Of a DNA stretch of 25,295 bases, positions 1-8,771 are shown in pieces. The notes beneath the pieces were generated by a model. It saw nothing but the letters and a program-made list of their open reading frames with translations. It was not told where the DNA came from and did no database searches. Positions within the stretch are counted from its first letter, which is position 1, and every line of letters starts with the position of its first letter. A program made the translations under genes and the position numbers. Location: the NCBI GenBank assembly GCA_910585645.1, contig CAJUFP010000075.1, forward strand, positions 1-25,295, given 5' to 3'. Source of the DNA: an uncultured Hungatella sp. (GTDB taxonomy: Bacteria > Bacillota > Clostridia > Lachnospirales > Lachnospiraceae).

Positions 1-22
1 GCGATTCTAATTGGCCGGATGC

Positions 23-53
23 GTAACAGTTCAAGGGTCATCTGAACTGTTAC
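23..53. repeat. 10-bp perfect inverted repeat
   Basis: GTAACAGTTC (23-32) and GAACTGTTAC (44-53) are perfect reverse complements separated by 11 nt. No T-run follows on either strand, so it does not look like an intrinsic terminator. It could be an operator, an RNA hairpin ending the gene to the left, or a dispersed intergenic repeat. The sequence alone does not decide. Confidence 0.6.
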
Positions 54-139
54 TGTAAGAGGCGGTTTCTCACGGAAATATGGAACAAGGCCAGGCTGAT
101 TTACTGATGCGTTTGGCACAGTATTTGCTTTATAAATAA

Positions 140-168
140 TTGAATAAAATCATAAGATTTAGTATGAT
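140..168 (+). promoter_or_regulatory. sigma-A promoter of the cysteine desulfidase gene
   Basis: TTGAAT (140-145) and TATGAT (163-168) are separated by 17 nt, a good match to the housekeeping consensus in an AT-rich stretch. Transcription would start near 175, leaving about 115 nt of untranslated leader before the ATG at 292. I see no further regulatory element in 54-139. Confidence 0.65.
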
Positions 169-291
169 TAAATCAGAAATCCGGCCATGGTGTAACCGTA
201 AAGCTTTATGTATCCAGCAGGAAACGGTTTACCGGCCCATAACGGAATGATGGCTGTCACAGAAAAACAAAAGGAAAAGGAGATAAGTACA

Positions 292-1578
292 ATGATCACG
301 AAAACAGAATTATTAGCATTGCTTCGCCAGGAGGTAGTCCCGGCCCTTGGATGTACGGAACCAGTGTGCGTGGCGCTTGCCGCGGCTGATGCCTACCACG
401 CCATTGGAGGCGATATTGTTTCCGTAAAAGTGGAAGTAAATCCTGGCATCTACAAAAACGGCATGAGCGTGGGCATCCCCGGGTTTGACCGGGTGGGCCT
501 GAAATACGCCGCCGCCCTGGGAGCCTGCCTGGGCAATCCCCAGAAAAGCCTTCAGCTTTTGGAAGACATTAATGAGGAAGTTTCCAGGAAAGCCATTGAG
601 CTGGCGGAGGCCCGCCATGTTGTGGTGATGATCAATCACAATGAAACCCAGCTTTACGCCAGGGCGGAGATTATCACCACCGCGGGAATCGGAATCAGTG
701 AGATTCGGAACACCCACGCCAACATTATTTTTACCAAGAGAAATCACGAAGTCCTTCTTCAAAAAGAGTATGCAACCAGCTCCAATGATGAGATTCACCA
801 GAAGCTGATGGAAATGTCCGTGGCCCAGATTAAGGAAGTTGTGGACCAGTGCAGTGAGGAAGAACTGGCCTACATGACAGAGGGCGTGGAGATGAACGGA
901 AAGCTGGCAGACTATGGACTGGACCACAAGGTAGGTATCGGAATCGCGTCCGCCCTCCAAAAACAGCTGGGGACGGATACCATGGGAGACAATCTTTTCA
1001 GCAGGACCATGGTGCGGGTGGCCAGCAGCGCGGAGGGCCGTATGAGCGGCTGTCCCTACACGGTCATGAGCAGCGCGGGAAGCGGAAACCACGGCCTCAC
1101 CGCCATTCTCCCGGTGGTGGAAATGGCCGGCCATGTGGGGGCCACCAATGAGCAGCTGGTAAAAGCCCTTGCGTTTTCCCACGCCCTCAATGTGTACATA
1201 AAATCATTTACCGGAAAACTGTCCGCCACCTGCGGATGCGGGGTGTCTGCCGCCACCGCTGCCTCTGCCGCCATGGTGTGGCTTCTTGGAGGCAATGACA
1301 CTCAGATCGGCAATGCCATCATCAACATGAGCGGCAACCTGACAGGCATGGTCTGCGACGGCGGGAAGATCGGCTGCGCCTTAAAGCTGGCAACAGCCGC
1401 CAACGCGGCTATGATGAGCGCTTACCTTGCAATATCGGACGTAGTGCTGCAGGGAACTGACGGAATCTGCGGATTCACGCCGGAAGAGTCCATTCGGAAC
1501 ATGGGGAAGGTCAGCAGTCCGGGGATGTTGGAAACCGACCACACGATCCTGGATATTATGATGGAGAAGGATTGCTGA
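292..1578 (+). CDS. UPF0597 / L-cysteine desulfidase (serine dehydratase alpha-like)
   Basis: A 428-aa cytoplasmic enzyme of the UPF0597 (YhaM/CyuA, CdsB) family. Members degrade L-cysteine to pyruvate, ammonia and sulfide using a [4Fe-4S] cluster, and are related to the alpha subunit of Fe-S serine dehydratases. Visible candidate cluster cysteines are C21 in GCTEPV near the N-terminus, C314/C316 in the CGCGVSAATAAS stretch, and C362 in GKIGCALKL. The frame also runs upstream to 208, but the ATG at 292 is chosen because AAAAGGAGA (275-283) lies just before it and the family starts here. It is monocistronic, with its own promoter (140-168) and terminator (1717-1750). Length matches the family and no lesion is seen. 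The exact substrate (cysteine versus serine) is inferred from the family. Confidence 0.9.
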   Translation: MITKTELLALLRQEVVPALGCTEPVCVALAAADAYHAIGGDIVSVKVEVNPGIYKNGMSVGIPGFDRVGLKYAAALGACLGNPQKSLQLLEDINEEVSRKAIELAEARHVVVMINHNETQLYARAEIITTAGIGISEIRNTHANIIFTKRNHEVLLQKEYATSSNDEIHQKLMEMSVAQIKEVVDQCSEEELAYMTEGVEMNGKLADYGLDHKVGIGIASALQKQLGTDTMGDNLFSRTMVRVASSAEGRMSGCPYTVMSSAGSGNHGLTAILPVVEMAGHVGATNEQLVKALAFSHALNVYIKSFTGKLSATCGCGVSAATAASAAMVWLLGGNDTQIGNAIINMSGNLTGMVCDGGKIGCALKLATAANAAMMSAYLAISDVVLQGTDGICGFTPEESIRNMGKVSSPGMLETDHTILDIMMEKDC

Positions 1579-1716
1579 TAAAAGGACGGCACATGAAGAA
1601 AGGCGGACCATAAGAAGGGCTTCTAAAGAAAACAGACTGCCCATAAGAACAGGGGGCTGACCCGAAGGAACAGCTGTCTGCCCCCAAAAAACGTCCGGCA
1701 AAAAAGAAAAGCAGTT

Positions 1717-1750
1717 CCCCGGATGCGGATCAGGCGTCCGGGGTATTTTT
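1717..1750 (+). terminator. intrinsic terminator after the cysteine desulfidase
   Basis: CCCCGGATGC (1717-1726) pairs with GCGTCCGGGG (1734-1743) with one G-U wobble, and TATTTTT follows. On the opposite strand the hairpin is followed by a looser T-rich stretch, so it may also end the convergent rpoN transcript. Another GC-rich inverted repeat (1652-1657 with 1680-1685) lies just upstream without a T-tail. Confidence 0.75.
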
Positions 1751-1761
1751 CAATAAACGGG

Positions 1762-3108
1762 CTACAGAAGCATCGCCCTCTGTCTGGAGTCCGGAATATT
1801 CATCTGAATCCGGTATTTTGCCACTGCCCTTCTGGAGATGACGATCCCCTCATCCGCCAGTTTTTCCGCCAGTTTCTGATCGCTGAAAGGTTTTTTCCCC
1901 TCCGCGCCAATGAAAGCCCGGATTTTTTCCTTAATATGTTCCGGTGAGACCCCGGCCTGTTCCCCGCTCTTTGCCACGGCTGCGGTAAACAGAGCTTTCA
2001 GAGGCTCCGTCTTTTTATACTGCACATATTTTCCCTTAATGGCCCGGCTGACCGTGGAGGCGTGAATCCCCAAGTCCAGGCCGATGTCCTCCAGCCCCAT
2101 AGGCGTCAGAGGTCCTCTCAATTCAAAATACTCCTCCTGCCGCTTTAAAACTGCCTCCACAATGCGGACAATGGTTTTCCGCCTCTGCTCCACACAGTTG
2201 ATGACAAACTTCGCCCGCTCCAGCCGCTCCTTAAAATACGCGGTCAGCTCCGGGTCTGTGGACTCCTCCATCATGCGGATGTAGTAGTCGCTGAATTTAT
2301 AGTCCCCCATCCACTGGTCATTGATCTCCACATTCCACCTTCCTCCTGGCCTGGAGACAACAATATCCGGCACCACGTAGGAAGACTCCGACCTCTGAAT
2401 GTCCATAATCGGGCGGGGATTTAAACTTCCGATAAGATGAATGTACTCTTTTACCTGGATCGTGGAGATGCCAAGGCTGCGGGAAATGTTCCCGATCTGC
2501 CCGCTTACCAGGTCCGCCAGGTGCTCCCTCAAAAGTACAAACAAGGTTTCATCCTCAACCGCCCGGTCCTCCAGCTGTTTGATCAGACATTCCGCCAGAT
2601 TGGGGGAGAAAATGCCCACAGGCTCCAGCTCCCGCAGAACCCCAAGACACTGATTCAGCTCCTCCTCCCCGTAGCCGGACGTTTCCGCCAGCTCCGCCAC
2701 ATCCTGGGTAAAAAAGCCTTTTTCGTCCAGGCAGTCCACAAGATAGCTCATGATCTTCCACTGACGCTTGGAATAATCGTTCCAGTTCAGCTGTCCCAGG
2801 AGATTCTCCTTTAACGGGTTCCCCTTCTTGGCGGACAGCTCCCGCCTGTAGGGCTCCTCCCCGTCAGGACTGCCGGGATGCTGGTCCGCATAGGCGGTCT
2901 CAGCCTCTGTGTCGGAAAATTTTTCGATGCTTGTCATGATTTCGTTCTCTTTGCGCTCTGCGTTCTCCAGCATTGGATTTTCCAGATATTCATTAACCAT
3001 AAAATCTTCCAGCTCCTGGTTGGTCAATGCCAGGATATTTAAAGCCTGCACCTGATTGGCAGACAGGGACTGTTTCTGTTCGGCTGCTATGTAACTGTTC
3101 AAATCCAT
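1762..3108 (-). CDS. rpoN: RNA polymerase sigma-54 factor RpoN
   Basis: A 448-aa sigma-54 factor, which directs RNA polymerase to -24/-12 promoters opened by AAA+ enhancer-binding proteins. The N-terminal activator-interacting region is visible (LSANQVQALNILALTNQEL followed by ENPMLE), then an acidic linker, the core-binding domain, a helix-turn-helix (HASTVSRAIKGKYVQ) and the C-terminal RpoN box (SRRAVAKYR, matching the ARRTVAKYR signature). The start at 3108 is preferred over the longer frame to 3147 because AAGGAGAG lies 4-6 nt before it and the protein then starts MDLNSYI, as relatives do. It is convergent with the desulfidase gene and divergent from the beta-glucosidase gene. Sigma-54 often serves PTS operons in Bacillota, so the GH1 neighbour fits, but that gene has a sigma-A-type promoter. 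Confidence 0.95.
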   Translation of the reverse strand: MDLNSYIAAEQKQSLSANQVQALNILALTNQELEDFMVNEYLENPMLENAERKENEIMTSIEKFSDTEAETAYADQHPGSPDGEEPYRRELSAKKGNPLKENLLGQLNWNDYSKRQWKIMSYLVDCLDEKGFFTQDVAELAETSGYGEEELNQCLGVLRELEPVGIFSPNLAECLIKQLEDRAVEDETLFVLLREHLADLVSGQIGNISRSLGISTIQVKEYIHLIGSLNPRPIMDIQRSESSYVVPDIVVSRPGGRWNVEINDQWMGDYKFSDYYIRMMEESTDPELTAYFKERLERAKFVINCVEQRRKTIVRIVEAVLKRQEEYFELRGPLTPMGLEDIGLDLGIHASTVSRAIKGKYVQYKKTEPLKALFTAAVAKSGEQAGVSPEHIKEKIRAFIGAEGKKPFSDQKLAEKLADEGIVISRRAVAKYRIQMNIPDSRQRAMLL

Positions 3109-3162
3109 GGGGCTCTCCTTCTGTGTGTAATAAATTTTTTCGTACATGTAGTATTTGGTTTA

Positions 3163-3191
3163 AGTTTACACTTTTTTTATGAAATGTTCAA
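3163..3191 (-). promoter_or_regulatory. candidate rpoN promoter
   Basis: Read on the minus strand, TTGAAC (3191-3186) and TAAACT (3168-3163) are spaced by 17 nt in an AT-rich region upstream of the rpoN ATG at 3108. The -35 is good and the -10 is weak (4 of 6 matches). Confidence 0.4.
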
Positions 3192-3281
3192 TAATTTTAT
3201 TGGTTTTGCTGAAAAAATGTTACAGGGGATGTTACTGCCGGTATTAAACTTGCAAAAGATATATGATTTGAGGCAGAGATA

Positions 3282-3290
3282 TGGTATAAT
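3282..3290 (+). promoter_or_regulatory. extended -10 promoter of the GH1 gene
   Basis: TGGTATAAT is a perfect TGn-TATAAT extended -10 element, about 48 nt before the ATG at 3338. No convincing -35 hexamer lies 16-18 nt upstream, as is common for extended -10 promoters. Transcription would start near 3297. Confidence 0.65.
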
Positions 3291-3337
3291 TCAATCATGC
3301 TGCCAGGAAATGATATCAATAAAAGGAGGAGCAAGAA

Positions 3338-4756
3338 ATGTTGAGAAAGGACTTTTTGTGGGGCGGCGCCATTGCCGCTCATCAGGCTGAGGGGGCCTGG
3401 GACACAGACGGAAAGGGAGTGAGCTGTTCCGATGTTGAGACCATCGGAGGAAACGGGATCCCAAGAAGGCTGACCGACGGGATTGTTCCCGGGGAGGTTT
3501 ATCCAAACCATGAGGGAATCCATTTCTATGAGCATTACAAAGAGGATATCGCGCTGTTTGCGGAGATGGGGTTCAAAGGGTTCCGGACATCCATTGCCTG
3601 GACCCGCATCTTCCCCAACGGCGATGACGATAAGCCCAATGAGGCAGGTCTGCAGTTTTACGACCGTCTGTTTGATGAGTGCCATAAATACGGTATTGAA
3701 CCCATTGTCACCCTGTCCCATTTTGAGATGCCCTATCATTTGGCAAAGAAATATAACGGATTTACGGACCGCAGGTGCATAGACTTCTTTGTCCGGTTCG
3801 CCCGGGTCTGCTTTGAACGGTATCAGACAAAAGTTAAGTATTGGATGACCTTTAATGAGATCAATAATCAGGCGGACGTGAATCAGCACAATCTGATTCA
3901 GGAAGGCGCGGTGATTCTGCGTGAAGGGGACGACCCGGAGTACATCATGTATCTGTCCGCCCATCATGAGCTGGTGGCCTCAGCCCTGGCAGTTAAGGCG
4001 GCCCATGAGATCAACCCGGATCTGATGGTTGGGTGTATGATCGGCATGAACGGCGTATACCCGGCCACATGTGATCCCCAGGACGTTATGAATGCCCTGG
4101 GAGCCATGCATCAGAAATATTATTTTGCGGAAGTCCACGCCAGAGGCCATTATCCCAAACATATACTGAAAAAATTTGAGAGAAAAGGGTATCCTGATTT
4201 CATACTGCCGGAAGATAAAGAGATCCTTGAACAAGGTAAGGTGGACTATATCGCGTTTTCCTACTATATGTCATACGCCTCCTCCCATAAGCGGGGCAAT
4301 AAAGACTTTGACTACACCGGTGAGGACTTTGTGAGAAATACTTACCTGAAAGCAAGCGACTGGGGATGGCAGATCGATCCCCTGGGTCTTCGCTGGTGCT
4401 TAAGCTGGTTCCATGACCGGTTTGAGCTGCCCATGATGATCGTGGAAAACGGCTTCGGAGCTTATGATAAAATAGGTGAGGACGGAGTGATCGACGATCA
4501 GTACCGCATCGACTACTTAAAGGAGCACATCCAGGCATTAAAAGACGCCGTGGAGTACGAAGGCGTTGATCTGCTGGGATATATGATGTGGTCCCCCATT
4601 GACATTGTGTCAGCCTCAACCGGTGAGTACGATAAGCGATATGGGTTTATCCATGTCAACCGCACCAATGAGGGAGAAGGCGATTTCTCCCGAAGCAAGA
4701 AGAAATCGTTCCACTGGTATAAGCACGTGATTGAGACCAATGGAGAAGAGTTATAA
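3338..4756 (+). CDS. GH1 family 6-phospho-beta-glucosidase
   Basis: A 472-aa cytoplasmic glycoside hydrolase family 1 enzyme that cleaves phosphorylated beta-glucosides (cellobiose-P, arbutin-P, salicin-P) imported by a PTS. The N-terminus has the GH1 signature FLWGGAIAAHQAEGAW. The acid/base glutamate is E174 in TFNEIN and the nucleophile is E370 in IVENGFG. Length and motif spacing are normal for the family. AAAGGAGGAG precedes the ATG. There is an extended -10 promoter upstream and a strong terminator downstream, so it appears monocistronic. No PTS transporter is adjacent. The phospho-specificity is inferred from the family and not proven by any residue I can point to. Confidence 0.92.
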   Translation: MLRKDFLWGGAIAAHQAEGAWDTDGKGVSCSDVETIGGNGIPRRLTDGIVPGEVYPNHEGIHFYEHYKEDIALFAEMGFKGFRTSIAWTRIFPNGDDDKPNEAGLQFYDRLFDECHKYGIEPIVTLSHFEMPYHLAKKYNGFTDRRCIDFFVRFARVCFERYQTKVKYWMTFNEINNQADVNQHNLIQEGAVILREGDDPEYIMYLSAHHELVASALAVKAAHEINPDLMVGCMIGMNGVYPATCDPQDVMNALGAMHQKYYFAEVHARGHYPKHILKKFERKGYPDFILPEDKEILEQGKVDYIAFSYYMSYASSHKRGNKDFDYTGEDFVRNTYLKASDWGWQIDPLGLRWCLSWFHDRFELPMMIVENGFGAYDKIGEDGVIDDQYRIDYLKEHIQALKDAVEYEGVDLLGYMMWSPIDIVSASTGEYDKRYGFIHVNRTNEGEGDFSRSKKKSFHWYKHVIETNGEEL

Positions 4757-4778
4757 GTCAGTTCCTCTGAGTTCCTCT

Positions 4779-4810
4779 GCGCCCCGCAGCCTGTTGCGGG
4801 GCGCTTTATT
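4779..4810 (+). terminator. intrinsic terminator after the GH1 gene
   Basis: A perfect 10-bp stem, GCGCCCCGCA (4779-4788) with TGCGGGGCGC (4795-4804), has a 6-nt loop and is followed by TTTATT. It lies 23 nt after the GH1 stop. Confidence 0.9.
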
Positions 4811-4893
4811 AATGCGCTCAAAAGCACATATGGGACAGCCAAAACATAATACACTGTACAGATTTTAAAACAGAGAAATCAGTGAGGGGTTTT

Positions 4894-6489
4894 ATGCAGA
4901 ATCAGAAAATGGAGAATGTGCTGAACTTAGCTCTTGAGGCCACGCCCCAGGAGCTGGAGCGGTCGGAGACTCTGGCAGTGGGCTTTGACCCACAGGAGAA
5001 TACCTGGGAGGTCATTGTAAAGCACTCCAGGCCCTTAGAGGGGCTTGAGGCCATGGGGATCAGGCAGGCAGAGCTGTTAAACCAGTATTCCATTCTTACA
5101 GTGCCGGAGTCAAAGCTTTTGGAAGTGAGCCGTCTGCCCCAGGTGGAGTACATCGAAAAACCGAAACGCCTGTACTTTTCCGTGGGCCTGGCAAAGACGG
5201 CGTCCTGCATCACCTATGTGCAGGTGGAGGGGAGCAGCTACGGGCCGTATCTGACCGGGCGGGGGTGTCTGGTGGCGGTGATTGATTCCGGCATTGATTA
5301 TTTTCACGACGATTTCCGCAACAGCGACGGAACCACCCGGATTCTGGAGCTGTGGGACCAGACCCTGGACCGGGTATTCACGGCCCAGGAGATCAATGAG
5401 GCTCTTGGGAAGGGGAACCGCCGGGAAGCAAGGCAGGTAGTGCCAAGCGTGGACAGCAGCGGCCACGGGACGGCGGTGGCCGGCATTGCCGCCGGAAACG
5501 GGAGGGAGAGCGACGGGCTGTACCGGGGCGTGGCATTTGAAAGCCAGCTTCTGGTGGTAAAGCTGGGAGTATCAAACCCTCTGGGATTTCCCAGGACCAC
5601 GGAGCTGATGCGGGCTCTGGACTATGTGGTGCGCCGGGCAGCCCAGCTTGGCATGCCGGTGTCTGTCAATGTAAGCATCGGAAATACTTACGGCTCCCAC
5701 GACGGAACCAGCCTTCTGGAGACTTACATAGACGGGATCTCCAATTACGGGAGAAACGTCATCGTCATCGGAGCGGGAAATGAGGGGGCCAGCGGGGGGC
5801 ACGTCTCCGGAAGGTTGTCCATGAATGGGGCGGAGAATATTGAGCTGTCCATTGCGCCCTATGAGAGCGGGCTCACGGTGCAGCTGTGGAAGCATTATGT
5901 GGACGATTTTTCCATTACCCTGGTAACGCCTTCCGGCAATATCCTGGGGCCTTTGCCTCCGGTCATCGGCCCTCAGACCCTTGACTATGAGACTACCCGA
6001 ATCCTTCTGTACTACGGGGAGCCTGGACCGTACAGCAAAGCCCAGGAGATTTATTTTGATTTTATGCCCCTTGGACAGGATTACCTCCAGAGCGGGATCT
6101 GGGTGTTCCACCTGACGCCAAGGAGGATTGTCCGGGGGAATTATGATTTTTGGCTTCCGTCGTCCACAGTGCTGAATAAGTCCACCTACTTTTTAAGGTC
6201 CACGCCGGATACCACGCTGACCATTCCCTCTACAGCTTCTATGGCTATAACCGTGGGGGCGTATAACAGTGATTATCAGACCTATGCGGATTTTTCAGGG
6301 CGGGGGTTCACCAGGGTGACTAACCAGGTGAAGCCGGATATTGCGGCGCCTGGGGTGAATATTATGACGGCGAAAAGCGGCGGCGGGTATGAGGCGGTGA
6401 CTGGGACGTCCTTTGCCGCGCCTTTTGTGACGGGCAGCGGGGCGCTTTTGATGCAGTGGGGGGAGGAGGTTATAATAAGGTTACGTTAG
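4894..6489 (+). pseudogene. S8 subtilisin-like (Csp-type) protease, 3' end lost at the ICE boundary
   Basis: A Csp-like S8 serine protease with an intact catalytic triad: D131 (VAVIDSGID), H191 (SSGHGTAVAG) and S506 (GTSFAAP). A long jelly-roll-type insert separates His and Ser, as in Clostridium CspB-like proteins. There is no signal peptide. The ATG at 4894 is preferred over the upstream GTG at 4882 because that GTG lies within the ribosome site GTGAGGGG. The frame ends after 531 residues, only 25 residues past the catalytic serine. Family members I know continue for roughly 40-60 more residues after the ALLMQWG stretch. Here the residues after QWG (EEVIIRLR) do not look like the family. 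This coincides with the start of ICE-type sequence, so I infer truncation by insertion. The missing 3' part is not in the window. Confidence 0.85.
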
Positions 6490-6495
6490 CAAGAA
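6455..6495. mobile_element. probable left end (attL) of an integrative conjugative element
   Basis: S8 protease similarity stops at about 6461-6466 (ATGCAGTGGGG). The following sequence is non-coding and leads into ParA/ParB and other ICE backbone genes that extend past the right end of the window. The exact junction and core repeat cannot be defined without the right end or an empty site. No integrase is in the window. Confidence 0.6.
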
Positions 6496-6593
6496 GCCCG
6501 TAAAATCAAGGGGTTCCGCTGATTCAGTCCTAATAGAAAATGATGATTTTTTTCAGAGTTTTGGTTAGGACAGGCCTGTTTACAATCATATTT

Positions 6594-6623
6594 TTGACAA
6601 AAATCATACCGTGTGGCAATTAT
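6594..6623 (+). promoter_or_regulatory. candidate promoter of the ICE leader and parAB
   Basis: A perfect TTGACA (6594-6599) is followed after 18 nt by AATTAT (6618-6623), a 4-of-6 match to the -10 consensus. It is the best candidate for transcription of the 14-codon leader ORF and parA downstream. A 7-bp inverted repeat (GTCCTAA 6527-6533 with TTAGGAC 6565-6571) lies just upstream and could be an operator. Confidence 0.45.
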
Positions 6624-6644
6624 GTAACACAAGGAGGGTTGTTC

Positions 6645-6689
6645 ATGGGAATGAGCTGCACGGACATAATGAAACCCGAATTTAGGTAG
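6645..6689 (+). CDS. 14-aa leader peptide ORF
   Basis: A very short ORF, MGMSCTDIMKPEFR, in the 412-bp gap before parA. It is preceded by a near-perfect ribosome site AAGGAGGG (6631-6638) six nt before the ATG, unusual for a random short ORF. It lies just downstream of a TTGACA promoter and just upstream of a 12-bp inverted repeat. This layout resembles translated leader peptides that control downstream expression. No homologue is recognised and the function is inference. Confidence 0.4.
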   Translation: MGMSCTDIMKPEFR

Positions 6690-6691
6690 GA

Positions 6692-6787
6692 CTAAATCAG
6701 CTTTCCAGCGTGCAAGCTCTTTTGGCCCTGCCTTTTTTCGCCCGGAATGAGGAAGGAGAACAGATTGCATAAAAGAAGCTGATTTAG
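6692..6787 (+). repeat. 12-bp perfect inverted repeat in the ICE leader
   Basis: CTAAATCAGCTT (6692-6703) and AAGCTGATTTAG (6776-6787) are perfect reverse complements separated by 72 nt, starting 2 nt after the stop of the leader ORF. No target-site duplication flanks the arms, so it does not look like a small transposon. It could be a long-range RNA stem or a protein-binding site. The rest of 6788-6901 holds a shorter inverted pair, ACCGTT (6841) and AACGGT (6872), and the parA ribosome site. Confidence 0.6.
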
Positions 6788-6901
6788 CAACCGCCCTGTT
6801 TACCCAACCAAAACTACCCAAACACATCTGACTACAAAATACCGTTCTGGTATTGCCGTTATGTCTGGAAAAACGGTCAGGAAAACGAAAGGAGAACGAA
6901 A

Positions 6902-7711
6902 ATGGCTAAAATTATTGCAGTAATGAACGAGAAAGGCGGTGTGGGAAAATCAGCCACGGCCACCACGCTGGCCTACCTGCTGGCAAAGAGAGGAAAACGG
7001 ACAGCCCTGATTGATTTTGACGGTCAGGGACATTTCAGTATCATCTATGGGGTAAAGAACATCAACAAGCTGGAAATTACAATCAACACTTTGTTGCGGA
7101 AAATTATGGAGGACGAGCCTTTGCCGGAGCCGGACAGCTATGCGATAAAGCATGAAAGCGGCGTGGAGGTGATTCCGTCCAACTCCCAGCTTTTCACACT
7201 GGAGAGGAACCTGTGCAACGTGGATTTCCGGGAGAGGATACTGACCCAGTATGTAGATACCATCCGGGACAGATACCAGTACATCATTATTGACTGTATG
7301 CCCCAGATGGGAACACCCATGATTAACGTGATGATGTGCGCCGACAGCATCATCGTCCCCACACAGGCGGAATTATTATCCACCCAGGGACTGGCGGAGC
7401 TGCTCCGGCACTATCAAATCATCCGAAAGAACAGTAACCACAGGTTGCGGATTGAGGGCATTCTTATCACCATGGATTCCCCCAATACCATCGTGTCGGT
7501 TCAGGTCAGACAGTTGATTGAACAGGGCTTTGCAGGAGCGGTGCCGATCTTCAAGACTCACATCCCCCGTTCCATCAAGGTGGCAGAGGCGGTTCTGTAC
7601 CACAAGACTATCTGTGAGTTCATGCCGAACAATCCGGCGGCGCTGGCCTATGAGAGATTTGCGGACGAGCTTTTGGAAAATGAGCAGAAGGAGGTGCAGG
7701 CAGTTGGGTAA
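6902..7711 (+). CDS. ParA family ATPase
   Basis: A 269-aa Walker-type ParA/Soj ATPase that partitions or maintains the excised ICE with the adjacent ParB. The deviant Walker A motif KGGVGKS spans residues 11-17 and keeps the signature lysine (K11). Walker A' (TALIDFDGQG) and Walker B (YIIIDCMPQMG) follow in the expected order. There is no N-terminal helix-turn-helix, so it is the short plasmid/ICE type. The ribosome site is AAAGGAGAACG. The stop overlaps the TTG start of parB at 7704, indicating translational coupling. This pair opens the backbone in many Lachnospiraceae ICEs. Confidence 0.93.
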   Translation: MAKIIAVMNEKGGVGKSATATTLAYLLAKRGKRTALIDFDGQGHFSIIYGVKNINKLEITINTLLRKIMEDEPLPEPDSYAIKHESGVEVIPSNSQLFTLERNLCNVDFRERILTQYVDTIRDRYQYIIIDCMPQMGTPMINVMMCADSIIVPTQAELLSTQGLAELLRHYQIIRKNSNHRLRIEGILITMDSPNTIVSVQVRQLIEQGFAGAVPIFKTHIPRSIKVAEAVLYHKTICEFMPNNPAALAYERFADELLENEQKEVQAVG

Positions 7712-8771
7712 GCCAAGAGTCAACCTGGAAGATTTCAGTGATATGCTGCATTTTGACACAGAGCAGGAAAAAGCGGTTACAGACACTCCGGCTGTGGCAT
7801 CTGCACAGGGGGAGGTTCCGGAACCGGCAGGCATCCTGGAAATGGACTTTGCGCAGATGGAGCCGTTCCCCAACCATAAGTTCAAGTTGTACGAGGGACA
7901 GCAGCTTGCCGACATGGTGGAGAGCATCCGGCAGTTCGGCGTCCTGCTCCCCATCATCCTCTGGCATAACGAGGACGGGAAATATATCATTTTGAGCGGT
8001 CACAACCGCCATAATGCCGCCTTGCTTGCGGGGCTTACCAAAGGTCCGGTCATTATAAAGGAAAATCTGACCTATGACGAAGCCGTGCTGATCGTGACGG
8101 AGACCAATCTCCGGCAGCGTTCCTTTGGGGACATGAGCCATTCGGAGAGGGCATACTGCCTTGCCCAGCACTACGAAGCATTGAAGTCACAGGGCAGGAG
8201 AAATGACCTTTTAGACGAGATAGAAATGCTCTTAAACCCGCATGAATCCAGGGAAAATCCAACTTCTGTTCAACTTGAACAGAAGTTGGAAAGCCGGGAG
8301 AAAGTTGGGCAGGAATATGGTCTGTCAGCATCCAAAGTTGGACGTTACATAAAGATTGCGACATTGATAGAACCGTTGCTTATGCGTGTAGACACCGGTG
8401 AAATCCCATTCCTTGCCGCATACGACCTGTCCTTTATCGGGGACGCCGACCGGCAGCGCCAGATAGCAGAACTGATGGAGAGCGACAATTACAAGATAGA
8501 CATGAAAAAGGCGGAACTTCTCCGCAGCTACTACGAAACCGGAAAGCTGAATGACACAAGCACCGTCCAGATACTTTCCGGTGAGAAAACACGAAAACCA
8601 AAAACCAATAAGCCGCAGCCCTTTAAGGTGAAACCGGCGGTGATCACCAAATATTTCACCGCAGGCCAGAGCGCCAAGGAAATCGAGGACACCATAGACC
8701 GGGCATTGGCACTGTACTTTGAAAACCTGCATATCCCTGAAGAACAGGGGGAGCGATATCCGGATGAATAA
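7704..8771 (+). CDS. ParB/Spo0J-like partition protein
   Basis: A 355-aa ParB-family DNA-binding protein. The N-terminal ParB/sulfiredoxin-like domain (about residues 50-135) includes VESIRQFGVLLPIIL and the nucleotide-binding box SGHNRHNAA. A helix-turn-helix lies at EYGLSASKVGRYIKIATL. The frame is open from 7518, but the TTG at 7704 is chosen because AAGGAGG (7688-7694) sits 9 nt before it and the upstream residues are the shadow of parA. It overlaps the parA stop by 8 nt. It probably binds parS-like sites on the element and loads ParA. I could not identify a parS site. Confidence 0.9.
   Translation: MGKPRVNLEDFSDMLHFDTEQEKAVTDTPAVASAQGEVPEPAGILEMDFAQMEPFPNHKFKLYEGQQLADMVESIRQFGVLLPIILWHNEDGKYIILSGHNRHNAALLAGLTKGPVIIKENLTYDEAVLIVTETNLRQRSFGDMSHSERAYCLAQHYEALKSQGRRNDLLDEIEMLLNPHESRENPTSVQLEQKLESREKVGQEYGLSASKVGRYIKIATLIEPLLMRVDTGEIPFLAAYDLSFIGDADRQRQIAELMESDNYKIDMKKAELLRSYYETGKLNDTSTVQILSGEKTRKPKTNKPQPFKVKPAVITKYFTAGQSAKEIEDTIDRALALYFENLHIPEEQGERYPDE

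Noticed and set aside
6692..6787. Small transposon (MITE) bounded by the 12-bp inverted repeat
   Set aside because: No target-site duplication flanks the arms and only one copy is seen in the window.
6486..6827. 113-codon minus-strand ORF across the ICE leader region
   Set aside because: No ribosome site, ends at the ICE junction, and runs antisense to the promoter and leader ORF. No family recognised.
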